Source of the DNA: Nymphaea colorata
Taxonomy: Eukaryota > Streptophyta > Magnoliopsida > Nymphaeales > Nymphaeaceae
DNA length: 64,000 bases
NCBI RefSeq assembly: GCF_008831285.2
Contig: NC_045139.1
Span: 30,111,206 to 30,175,205, forward strand
Direction of reading: 5' to 3'
The position numbers and the translations under genes were made by a program. Shown piece after piece: positions 11,838-21,622 of this stretch. Below the pieces are notes generated by a model. That model had not been told where the DNA came from and did no database searches. It worked only from the letters and a program-made list of their open reading frames with translations. Positions within the stretch are counted from its first letter, which is position 1, and every line of letters starts with the position of its first letter.

Positions 11838-13599
11838 TCTTGATTCTATTTCTGACTTTGTTAAGATCAATCTGTTGTGCATAGATTGAAGTAAATTTTT
11901 GGCAAGCAGCAACCAGTTCTTGTACAACAAATTTAAAAGCGTTTCAGCAACATGAGCACATTGAGCAACAATCGGTTCTCAATTCAAGGATCAGACGAGC
12001 AAAATCAGCTCTTGAATTGAATCTTCAAAAATAGTTTCATCCATCATATACATGCAGTTATATACAACAGAGCTTAAAATCTCTATAAGTTTGAAGAACC
12101 AAGAGTTTTAGCCAAAGTAACTCACGAAAAAATGACATTAGAACAGAAATGTAACGTCCAGTGTGCACCACTCCAGTGTCAATATATCGCCATTTTCTAT
12201 TGAGTTCGAGCTTCATGATTAGAAGTCTAATTTAACAAAGTCAAACAATGTTAATGCGTTGACATGTTAAGACCCTAAACAACCATGTAATGCTTTGTCT
12301 GTATCCTGGCATGTGTTGCAAAATGAGAAGCTTTTATTTGGAGAGTCGGCTCCAGCAGCAGAGAAAGGTGGGATCTCTGTGGGGCGTATGCTCCATGGTT
12401 CCCACTCTTTAGAAACTTGAGTTATGGAGTAACCCCACGAGATCAGGATCATTGCCACATGATCAATTAAAAATTTGTTAACCATATATTTAGTGCCTCA
12501 TAAAAAAAATTTGTGGCTGTGCCCCTAGTCGGCTGAATGGTCATTATTAAACACAAGAAGGAGATATATTGCTCCTTGAAGCATTGAATCCTGAGTGAAC
12601 CGATTCGGAGCGGAAATGGGAAACGGATTTCGGATTTGAGAGAGACATTGGTGAACAGGTTGATCTCAGTCTAATTTGAATCTGTTCCTTTGCCTCTTTT
12701 CGTTTCTGCCTTGTCAAATTAGTAGTAAATAGCTTCATATAGATTGCCACAAATTCTCAATGAACACGGTTGAGTAAGCGTTCTTTATCTTCAAGTCAAG
12801 CTTAGGCTCTTGTTTGTAATTTTAAATCATGATTTAAGATGAACCTTTCACCATCTTACCATCGTGAAAATTTTATTTACAGCTCCTCTTCTAAAAGGTT
12901 GGCACCAAATATCTGATCTTTTTGCTAACCTTTCAGCTTATTTGCACCACAAAATGTATTTTTCAAGTTACAAGAAAACATTAAAAAAAAAAATCAAAGC
13001 TTGATTTATAGATTAGACTTTTCAAATATTTCAAATTCAATAGAGAGAGCACAAATTTTTGAATCAAATGTTCATTTCATTCAGGACAGGCCTCCTCCTT
13101 CAATTTCATCCGATGGTCTTCCTTATCTTTTTCCATAATTTTATTGATGATTTCAAGGATTTGTTTGCTAGAGATTTAGATCTATAAATTTTAACTATTA
13201 TTTGTCAAGCCATTTTTGGATTGATGAATGTGTGGCATTTCAAATCATCATTTCTAATGAAACATATAGAGAGAGAGAACCATTCACATGGTTGGCTCGG
13301 GCATGGTTGCTCAAGGAGGTGGCTCGGGTTGGGTTGGTGGAGTCGGCCAGGGGACTCGGCTTAGTTTGGTGGCGTCTCGGTCGGATGTCCAAGGCTGTAT
13401 CTTATCGGTAGAAGCCTGTCTATGATGGCAGGTCAGACAGCTGATGTGAATAATAGATGTGAGTAGCAAACTTATGTTAATGTAAAATTTTTTAAATCCA
13501 TCGATTCTTCTTTTCATCTTCCATATGTTCGGACCCCCAATCACCAACCCAAAAATTTATTTCTTTTCCTTTACTTTCATGTCTTCCTTTCGCCATCTA
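11838..13599. other. intergenic spacer
   Basis: The first part (11838-12000) matches the repeat at 7014-7160 (GAAGTAAATTTT, GTACAACAAATT, CAACAATC, TTCAAGGATC). From 12000 to 13599 no gene, RNA or ordered repeat was recognised; the longest open frames are below 80 codons and lack family motifs. Confidence 0.5.
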
Positions 13600-13959
13600 T
13601 GATTCTTTTATATAGATTGGTAATAACTATCATGGTTGGTGGCGGAGCTCATGTTCAAACATTTAAACAGTCAAAATGTTAGATTGCAAGTTAACTTCAG
13701 AATTTTCCTCGTCCGTAGAAGTGTCGGACTCAGCAAACTCGGCTTCTAGAAAAGTTCATCGCTGTCAAAATGTCCTCATTTCTAGGCTTGTCCGTGGAAA
13801 AGTTTCCGCAGGTAAAAGACAAGATGTTTGAAGTAGCGATAAAGTAGCTTGATCTCCAAGTCTGCAGCCTAGATATAGACGAGGCCTTCAACACGAGAGG
13901 CCAAGTGTAGCAGATCTTCAGAAGCAAAAGAAAAGCTCTTAATTTCCTAGAAACACAAA
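13600..13959 (+). promoter_or_regulatory. promoter and 5' UTR of second tau GST gene
   Basis: Aligns with the region before the first GST gene. Compared with it, about 94 bp are inserted (13680-13773), and the insert is bracketed by a 10-bp direct repeat GTCAAAATGT at 13670-13679 and 13764-13773. The TATA box of the first copy is altered here to TAGATATAGA near 13870. The leader AAGTGTAGCAGATCTTCAGAAGC is conserved. Confidence 0.6.
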
Positions 13960-14824
13960 ATGGGCAGCGACGATGTTGTTCTCTATGGCACGTGGAGTAG
14001 CTTTTTCGTTGACAGAGTGAAATGGGCTCTGAAAATGAAGGGGGTGGAGTACCAGTACGTTGAAGAAGACCTGTTGAACAAGAGCCCCATGTTGCTGCAG
14101 TACAACCCAGTCTACAAGAAGGTCCCGGTGTTCGTGCATGCCGGAAACCCGATAGCGGAGTCGACTGTGATCCTCCAATACATCGACGAAGTATGGCCGC
14201 AGAATCCAATCATGCCCGAGGATCCCTATGACAGAGCCATGGCCAGGTTCTGGGCCAAGTTTATTGATGAAAAGGTACGCAAAATTTAGTAATCTTATCT
14301 TATTCCAAAGTTGATTCTGTCTAGATTAATTTGATGCAAGTTATTCGGGGTATACCAATTCACACATAGCAAGAATCTAATGGTTGGCTTTCCTTTGTTT
14401 CTACCAAAGTATACCAATTCCCACATAGCAAGAATCTAATGGTTGGTTTTCTTTTGTTTTTACCAAGTGTAAGGAAGCTGTGTGGGCCGCAATTAGCCCT
14501 TTTACAGATGAGCCAGGGAAGAACATAGAGCCTGCTCTGGCAGCTCTTGAGGTGCTGGATGATCATCTGAGAGGCCGGAAATTCTTTTCCGGCGACACCA
14601 TTGGATACACCGACTTAGTTGCCGGGTGGATCCCTCGATGGATGGCGGCGATGGAAGAGTTTGCAGGCACGAAGCTGCTTGATCCTCAAAGATTCCCATC
14701 CCTTCACGCTTGGGCCTGCAAGTTTCTCGAGGTTCCGATCATCAGGGACAGCCAAGCGCCTCATGACAAGCTTGTTGAACGCATAAAGGAATACAGGAAG
14801 TTGCATTTGGCTAAGTTAAAGTGA
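13960..14824 (+). CDS. tau-class glutathione S-transferase, copy 2 (2 exons)
   Basis: Exons 13960-14274 and 14468-14824 join in phase 0 and give 223 aa. The donor is GTACGC at 14275 and the acceptor ends at 14467. The predicted role is the same as for the copy at 294: cytosolic glutathione conjugation. The start [20 protein letters not shown] keeps the catalytic serine, but the next residue is phenylalanine where most GSTUs have proline. The ES glutathione motif ([15 protein letters not shown]) and the tau helical domain ([28 protein letters not shown]) are intact. The intron is 193 bp against 113 bp in the other copy; most of the difference is a 59-bp tandem duplication that ends at the acceptor. 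The C-terminus (LHLAKLK) differs from copy 1 (IYLAKCACS). Confidence 0.94.
14350..14467 (+). repeat. 59-bp tandem duplication in GST copy 2 intron
   Basis: Units 14350-14408 and 14409-14467 both run from GTATACCAATT to TTACCAAG/CTACCAAA. The second unit supplies the acceptor TTTTTACCAAG used at 14467. The first unit ends CTACCAAA, with A in place of the final G, so it has lost the acceptor at that point. GST copy 1 has a single unit (about 662-721). Confidence 0.9.
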
Positions 14825-15070
14825 GCTTCCCGTATTCGGTTCACCGGCCATGCCACACATGAACCCTCCTGTTCTGTCTCTTGTTTGTTTACTGTCAGAT
14901 TTATCATTAGATGTTGTCTATTTGGAATTAAGAGTTCCTTCTGTTTTGAGGAGCCAGTCTGGGCATTCTCTTGTGTCTTTGTTGTCAGATCTATCACCTA
15001 AAAATTTGCAATAAGATTTCCACTTGGAAAATGACAGAATACAACAAGGTTGAAATGCAACCAATGCTTG

Positions 15071-15073
<3 letters not shown>

Positions 15074-15108
<35 letters not shown>
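15074..15108. repeat. (TA)n microsatellite
   Basis: About 17 TA dinucleotides, followed by AAGAGAAAGAGAAAGAGAG. Confidence 0.93.
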
Positions 15109-15110
<2 letters not shown>

Positions 15111-16248
15111 AGAAAGAGAAAGAGAGCACTAACCTACTGTCAACTCGAGAGAAGGGTCAAATGAACGTCACACCACAGCAGATAACAGGACATAGAGAGA
15201 GGGAGGCAGGGGATGTTTAAGTTCAAAAACCCCCCACAAAGAAATCAAGATTTCTATTGTATATTTCATATTATGTTTTTCATTCTCATGTATGTGGATA
15301 TGTATAATCGTATTTACAGTTTTTGAGAAGTATTTAGCAATATTGGAGGGCCCTTTAGCATCAATGGGCCGAGATACATGTGGGCTGGTGTGGGCCGTCC
15401 TGCACCCGCACCAGCCCATCAAAAGTTTTATTGGAAAAATAGAAAATGACATTGTAATGACTTAAAAAATACATGGAGCGCCAAACATCAGACTTGTGCT
15501 GGCGTTTCGGCCACCCCTCAACGAATATTCTAGCTCCGCCTCTGCCCATCATATTTTTGAATGGCAACATAATCCAGCTTTCGTTATGTAGAACAATACT
15601 ATTGTTTATTTTCCACTAATCTGAGTTTAGAGGGGCCAAACGACAAAACTTGACCCTTGGAGTTGCATAAGGGTCATCGCTCTGACTCATAGCATGGCCT
15701 ATTCCCCAGCTCATCTGCTTCTCTAATGTCGCTAGTTGATTTGGACTTTGGATTCATGTGGTGATCTAGGAAATAGTATGATGAGCATAATGGGCCAAGA
15801 ACCTTGTAAAAGAAGAAAATTGCTTGCTGTCATTAGTCAAGTGACTTGGTGTCCCAGCTCTTGGTTTCAAATCGATCATCAGTAGAAACCTGTTCCATAT
15901 AAAAGAGATGTTCAATTTAGGAGTCTCTGTAAGATTCGATCGATTGATAATTATATCCCAACCTATTTTCTAATTGATGGGAGTGATGACCTAGTTAAAT
16001 GACAGCGTTTTATCAGGCCTGGGCTCCTTCCTCCTTACCTCTTGGTCTTATACCTGAATGCAGAATGCAAGTGGATGCAAGGTAAAGGCACCAATGCCAC
16101 TCACTATGCCAGTCTGCACTGTTTGGTCAAATTCTTCAACTAACCAAATAGGCAGCCCAAGAATGATCATGTTGATGAAAGGAAGGCAATGACCAATGAA
16201 CAGGATATACTGTGATATCTGTAACTTTTTACTACACACTCAATTATC

Positions 16249-16437
16249 AAGGTCAAGTACCTTGCAGCACAATTCTCTCTTTCTGTCTCTCTCTCTGCCC
16301 CCATAAACTACATATTTGGTGATGAACGTATGCACCTTGCTGCACAAGTCTCTCTCTCTTTCTCTTTCTTACTTTACAAACTACATAATGATCAACGTCA
16401 GGTACCTTGCTGCACGAGTCTCTCTCTTTCTCACAAA
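16249..16437. repeat. three-unit minisatellite, about 70 bp period
   Basis: Units begin near 16249, 16321 and 16389. Each has GTACCTTGCTGCAC or a close variant followed by a CT-rich run and ACAAACTACAT or a similar tail. The units are diverged, so the array is not recent. Confidence 0.75.
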
Positions 16438-16522
16438 CATTCATATACTTGCGTAGCAGACACATATGGATTTCGATTGGAGTTTGCTTTTAAAAGGGCA
16501 AAGGGTTAAGCAGACCCTTACC

Positions 16523-16719
16523 TTCAAGGAGCGGAGACAGGGGGGCCGGCAGGGGTTATACCCCTTTCAGATTTTTAAAAAATAAAAAAGTTTTACTTAT
16601 AGGTTTTACAAATTTTAGTTTAACTTACATAAAATATTTTGAAAAATTATACTCGGCCTTTGAAAATTTTGAATTTATAATTAGTCACCCACAACAAAAA
16701 ATTCTTGGTTCCGCCACTA
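16523..16719. mobile_element. candidate small TIR element
   Basis: An AT-rich segment starts with AAGGAGCGGAGACAGG and ends with CTTGGTTCCGCCACT, which are imperfect inverted copies of each other. CTTACC lies on both sides (16517-16522 and 16720-16725) and may be a target-site duplication, though a few bases separate it from the left terminus. It has no coding capacity. Such GGCGGAGCCAGG-type termini are frequent in plant genomes. Confidence 0.4.
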
Positions 16720-17271
16720 CTTACCGTCTATGCTGATAGAAACGTGCTGCATGTTGAATCTTATTTAGTTTCAACAACGTCCACGGCCTGTGGACAGAAT
16801 TGAGTGTGTTTCAAACTCTTTAGAAGGAACAGGTATGAGGATGGCGGAAAAGTAGCTGTGGACAATTGTCAGCTAAACTCGGTCCTCTATCAAGAGAAAC
16901 TCACAAACATGAGGTCCGTATTTTGTAATAAAGGCCAAAAGACAGTCCTCCAAATGAAAATTTACCTTGGAAGTTTTCTGCTACTAATAGAAACACCAAT
17001 GTGTGGAAACTGCATGCAATGATTATGTTCAACAAGAGTCTAGAATTTTCAGGATTTTCAAGCTTACGTTCAGTAAATCTGGGGATCGTTGTGTTTGCGC
17101 AGGAATGTAACTAAGTGGCTTTTGAACGAGCCAATCTGGAGAAATGGATATACCCAAACAAGTCACGCTTAGAGATCTCTAAGGGTTTAACTGGGCCCCC
17201 GTTTCATTTTGATCACCAAGTTTAAACAATACCATATATGCATAGAAAACTGGAAAGCGCCAGGCATTATA

Positions 17272-19020
17272 TTACCAATAATCTTTACAAGAACATTGTC
17301 CTTGTTTGAAGTGATGAAATCGAACTCGATCCCTTACTGTAATTACTCTACTGTAAACACGAGATAGGAGTTTGATCACTGAATGACAGTCACCACAGAC
17401 TCGAAGATTTTTTATAACACGAAGAGGCTGGTTATCAGACGTCTGAAGAATGCCAAAGGCAATGGCAAGCCTTTCGCTGTGGAGGCCAAGTGCATTTTCC
17501 TTCTCTTCCTCATCGATATCATGTAACACGTCTGCTGTGGTAGCAACATAACCCTCACTCTTTAGTTTCACGTTCATCTTGTCAAGCATTTCATAGATCT
17601 CTGCAGTATGGGGGTGGGATTCATCTCCCATGACAAATTCATGAAAAGTGTTATTAAGTTCTATCATGCTGTAGCCGTGCTCTTTTTCGGCCTTCCTTTT
17701 CTTCATCAACCCTCTCACTCTAGTTACATCAGACCATCTACCTGAAGAAGCATATACGTTCGAAACGAGCACATAATTATCACCACCATGAGGATCCAGC
17801 TCAAGGAGATGCTTTGATATGCAACTGCTGAGCTCAACATCTCCATGGATCCTGCAACAATTAAGCAATGCCCGCCAAAGGACTTCGTTAGGCTTTATCG
17901 GCATGCTCATGATGAAGTCATAGGCTTCCTGCGTTTGCCCAGCACGGCAAAGCAAATCCACCATGCACCCATAATGCTCAATCTGGGGAGCAATTCCATA
18001 CTTTCTTGACATGCTGTCAAAATGGAACTTACCCTCCTCGAGCAATCCAGAATGACTGCAAGCAAATAACACGCTTGTGAAAGTAACACAGTTCGGTCTA
18101 AGATTTGATCTTTTCATTTGGGCGAAAATTTCAAGAGCCCTTTCACCAAGTCCATGAATGGCCAGACCACCTATCATGGAAGACCATGCCAAGGCATCCT
18201 TCTCAGGCATATTATTAAAGACCTTCAGCGCTTCAGCCAATCCACCACACTTGCTGTACATATCCACCAGCGAGGTGCCAAGAACAACATCAACAGGCAC
18301 ATCATGCTTGTCAATATAGGCATGAACCCACCTGCCCAAGTCCAAAGAGCCAAGCTGTGCACACGCACCCAAAACGCTAGCCAAGGTGAAGCCATCGACT
18401 TCCATGGAGCTGCGTTGCATCTCTCTGAAGAGCGCCAAGGCATCCCTGGGCATTCCATTCTGGGAATAGCCCGCAATCACTGTGCTCCAAGACGCGGGAT
18501 CCCTCTCAGCCATTTCATCAAATATTTTGCGTGCCTCGTCCAACCGTCCACAGGCGACCGCCCACTTCAAAATTCCATTGGCAACAGCCAAATCCGAGTC
18601 CAACCCCATCTTCAATACCTGCGCACGAATCTCGTTCCCCTCTACCACTCTCACCAGTCGACCACACACTTTCAGAACAAAGGCGGCCGTGAACGAATTC
18701 CCTCGGAGGCCAGAACCATGGATTCTCCTATACAAACTAATGGCGCAAATTGCTGAATTGCTTCTCGAGTAACCCTGAAGCATGGTGTTGTAAACGAAGA
18801 GATTGGGATTGGGCATCCGCGAGAAGACCAGGTGGGCATAGTCCATATGTCCCGAGAACGAGACTGCGGAGGCTTGCAGAAGCTTGCTCGCCAGAAAACC
18901 ATCTTGGTCGAGTCCCTCTCGGATCAAGAGGGCGTGAAGGGACTTCAGGCTTAAAATAGAAGAGCACCTCCTGATCAGAGACGAAAACAAGCTCCTTCGT
19001 TGCTCAACGACGCTTTGCAT
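17272..19020 (-). CDS. PPR protein, PLS class with E and DYW domains
   Basis: One uninterrupted frame of 582 codons. The ATG at 19020 starts MQSVVEQRRSLFSSLIRRC, and a basic N-terminus is consistent with import into an organelle. PPR motifs fill about residues 70-390 (for example NLFVYNTMLQGYSRSN, DPASWSTVIAGYSQNGMP, DALAWSSMIGGLAIHG, NCVTFTSVLFACSHSGLLEEG), then the E region (NEVLWRALLNCCRIHG) and a full DYW domain ending CSCKDYW. The DYW deaminase-like signature is complete: HSE at 514-516 and CGDC at 542-545. Proteins of this class act as site-specific C-to-U RNA editing factors in mitochondria or plastids; the target cannot be inferred. It has no introns, as is typical. The number of PPR repeats is on the short side for the class. 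Confidence 0.95.
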   Translation of the reverse strand: MQSVVEQRRSLFSSLIRRCSSILSLKSLHALLIREGLDQDGFLASKLLQASAVSFSGHMDYAHLVFSRMPNPNLFVYNTMLQGYSRSNSAICAISLYRRIHGSGLRGNSFTAAFVLKVCGRLVRVVEGNEIRAQVLKMGLDSDLAVANGILKWAVACGRLDEARKIFDEMAERDPASWSTVIAGYSQNGMPRDALALFREMQRSSMEVDGFTLASVLGACAQLGSLDLGRWVHAYIDKHDVPVDVVLGTSLVDMYSKCGGLAEALKVFNNMPEKDALAWSSMIGGLAIHGLGERALEIFAQMKRSNLRPNCVTFTSVLFACSHSGLLEEGKFHFDSMSRKYGIAPQIEHYGCMVDLLCRAGQTQEAYDFIMSMPIKPNEVLWRALLNCCRIHGDVELSSCISKHLLELDPHGGDNYVLVSNVYASSGRWSDVTRVRGLMKKRKAEKEHGYSMIELNNTFHEFVMGDESHPHTAEIYEMLDKMNVKLKSEGYVATTADVLHDIDEEEKENALGLHSERLAIAFGILQTSDNQPLRVIKNLRVCGDCHSVIKLLSRVYSRVITVRDRVRFHHFKQGQCSCKDYW

Positions 19021-20018
19021 TTACAATGTGACAACAAAGCTAAACTTTCCACAGATCTACCTCTCCTTGTCTCTTGCATTCTAAAAGCAAACACAGCCGT
19101 GACAAATCAAAACGTATCTCTTTCAAGGTTGAATGTTCTCTTCCACTGAAGAAATCATAACGACCCATCAACATCAAATGATTCTTCTTGTTCATTAGAT
19201 GTGATTCCTCTCGTTCCCATCCCCACTCCAGTTTCTCCCCTTCTCCTGCTGTATCTCGACGTGGCGTTCCTGTCGCGTGCTTCTGCTGGCGACCGAGTTC
19301 TATTTCAACGCACCTTTCCATTGGATGGGTAAATGTTTTATGCTGTACCCTTATCAGCGCACGTTTAATAACATTATAAGAATTTGTTGTTTATAAGAAT
19401 TCTTTAGCAAAAAAGACGATATTAAAATGTTAACAAAGTCGTTTTTACAAATTAAAGCGTTTGTCGGAGTTAAAACTTTTCAAAGTAAACCAAAGAGAAG
19501 ACTTAATGATATGGACTTGATAAGACTTTTGGAGCCAGTGAACAGTAAGAATGAGTGAATGATATAAATAAAAGGCAAACCGACCCTCCAAGACTCGTCG
19601 TCGAGAGCTTTGTGGCCGAGGGAACACAGTTTCAGAGGCTCGGCAAGGCAGAGGACTCCCCAAATTCTGAAAAACTGCAGTTTCAGTAGTTGAAGTTGAA
19701 GTTGAAGCAAGAAAGAGAGGTGAGGAACATCCCCTTTTTTTTTCTGTTTACTTTTGCCTACTTTGGGTAGATGTGTCGTTGTTTTATTGAGTTTTAGATG
19801 GAGTTTGCTAATAAAACTGTTGTGTTCCTGAAACACATGCCCTTAGACCGCATGTTTTAAGAACACTATACTTTTGTTTGTAACATAATATGTTTGCTTG
19901 TCTAGTATTTGCTTGTTGTTTGATTTTCGTCGGCATCATGTTTTTGCGTTTTAAGTGGTGCTTAAGTTAAAAGGTGCATCATTGCCATTGTTAACATAGA
20001 CTCAACTTAAAACCCCAA

Positions 20019-20183
20019 GGGTCTGTTTGGTGAATGAAATAAAATGTAATTGTTTCATGAACATCATCCAAAGATTGCAGCTGATTCATAAAATACCTTA
20101 AAAAGTATTTTACAAATATGTCTCTAACTTTTGAGATAGATTTATTAAATATTATAGAAGAGTTGCATTTGCCAAACATGCCC
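20019..20183. mobile_element. MITE-like element, Tourist-type termini
   Basis: 165 bp without coding capacity. The left terminus GGGTCTGTTTGGTGAATG and the right terminus CATTTGCCAAACATGCCC are inverted repeats with a few mismatches. GGG-N-CTGTTTGG termini are typical of PIF/Harbinger-derived MITEs. A matching 3-bp duplication was not found at the edges (left CAA, right GTA). Confidence 0.6.
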
Positions 20184-20995
20184 GTAGAGAAATAGGAATT
20201 GAGAGACCTTCGAGTTTCTTTATTGGTTTAGAGTCTAGATGGGTTGTGAACCTCTCTTTTTACTCATAATATAAGAATTCTTAATGCAAGGCGATTTGTT
20301 TTTCAATCACATGTTTCAAAAAACACAATACTCCTTTGTAGTATGCTCCCTCTCTCGGTGGGCCGGGGGTTCTAGTCATGGGGTTGAACCCGATGTATCC
20401 AGAAAGAAAAACAATGACTGGAGTGGGAGAGTCAGAGTAGAAAAGAGGATTCATGGCTTCTTTCTCTCGTTCAAAAGCATGCATGAGACTTTCATCTCCC
20501 ATGGCTGTTAAGTGATAAAAGTATTTCTCCGACAACTTAGCACGTTTGATTTGTAAATGGGGTTCACTTTTGGCGAAAATTTTCTAACAATTAAAATTAT
20601 GATCGATTTCTTTGAGATGCCAACTTGAGTTGAGAGTGTTTAGCATAAGATGGATTCGTCCTGTACTGCACCTCCTATATCATCATGGACTTTTGAAGTT
20701 TGGAGGGGACATATGATCATGGCATCCATATCTTGTCTTTGAAACCTACTAACATATTATGTTTGAAATGGAAAGACATGGTACTAGAAAATTGTTCAAG
20801 TGAGAAGAAGGTTTTAACTCCAGTTTATTCTTTTTTAAAAAAAAAAATTCATGTAGTTTGTCCTAGAAATTTGTTCTAGTAATTAGAAAAAGGTTTTAAC
20901 TCAAGATCTTTGTTGTTTCTAATTTCGTGTAGCTTGTCCATGAGACTGAGTTGGTCTTTTATTAGTAAAATATGAAAAGAGATGAACTTAGGAAG

Positions 20996-21180
20996 CGACT
21001 CGACGTAATTGTGTTTTGTGGGTAGGCGCTTGACTTGACTATGACTTGACGTAATTAACTTTACTTCGGCGGTTGACAGTTTCGTCACTTAGGCGTACTT
21101 GGCAAGTTAAACGGTACGATCAAACTCAACTTGACTTTGATTGACTTGGCTAGGCTTGACTCGACTAGATCCTGCTTATT
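20996..21180. repeat. degenerate GACTTGAC low-complexity repeat
   Basis: Recurrent GACTCGAC, GACTTGACT, GACTTGACG, AACTTGACTTTGATTGACTT and GACTCGACTAG. This short-period degenerate repeat resembles the TCGAGCT-rich tract at 58590-59050. Confidence 0.55.
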
Positions 21181-21622
21181 CGTTTCTCTCCAATTTCATG
21201 ATTGTCATGTAAAAAGAATAGGGATATCCTACAAAATAAACATCAAGCCACTAACGATAAATAAAAAAAGTATTTTCTTGTCCAATCTAATTTTATAAAC
21301 ATGAACCTTAAGAGTGATTTGATAGAAATGATACTAATTTAGGATTGTAGACATTTTTGTATGTTTATATTTTCTTTGGATTAAATTATATTTATATTTT
21401 CTTTGGAACAATGTACCACGTATGTATTTTATACACATTTTATGCTCATCTTTCTTATTAGGAAGTACATAGAAATACATATTAGATCCAAGAACAGCGG
21501 TGCTGATTGTTGCAGAGAATTTCTTGGTGTTGGCCTCCATCGATAACGACGTCACTCACCCCAGGAAGGAGATCAAGAACAACAACTCTCTTTCGGGAGA
21601 AGAGGAAGAAGACGAAGTGAGG

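Larger units (their letters stand above)
14825..17271. other. intergenic spacer with simple and tandem repeats
   Basis: No gene was seen. It contains a (TA)n run at about 15074-15108, a purine-rich stretch after it, a fragment CTAGCTCCGCCTCTGCCCA near 15530 that resembles common plant dispersed repeats, a three-unit minisatellite at 16249-16437 and a short TIR-bounded candidate element at 16523-16719. Confidence 0.5.
19021..21622. other. intergenic spacer
   Basis: It holds the presumed PPR promoter (minus strand, above 19020), a MITE-like element at 20019-20183, and a low-complexity GACTTGAC-type stretch at about 20996-21180. The rest up to the membrane-protein gene shows no gene. A short (A)9-10 run lies near 20840. 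Confidence 0.5.

Noticed and set aside
18118-18756. 212-codon open frame on the plus strand
   Set aside because: Lies entirely antisense to the PPR gene and has no recognisable motif; it is a shadow of that coding sequence.
21500-21622. Upstream extension of the membrane protein frame
   Set aside because: The frame is open but begins with GTG; plant nuclear genes need ATG, and the first in frame is at 21623.
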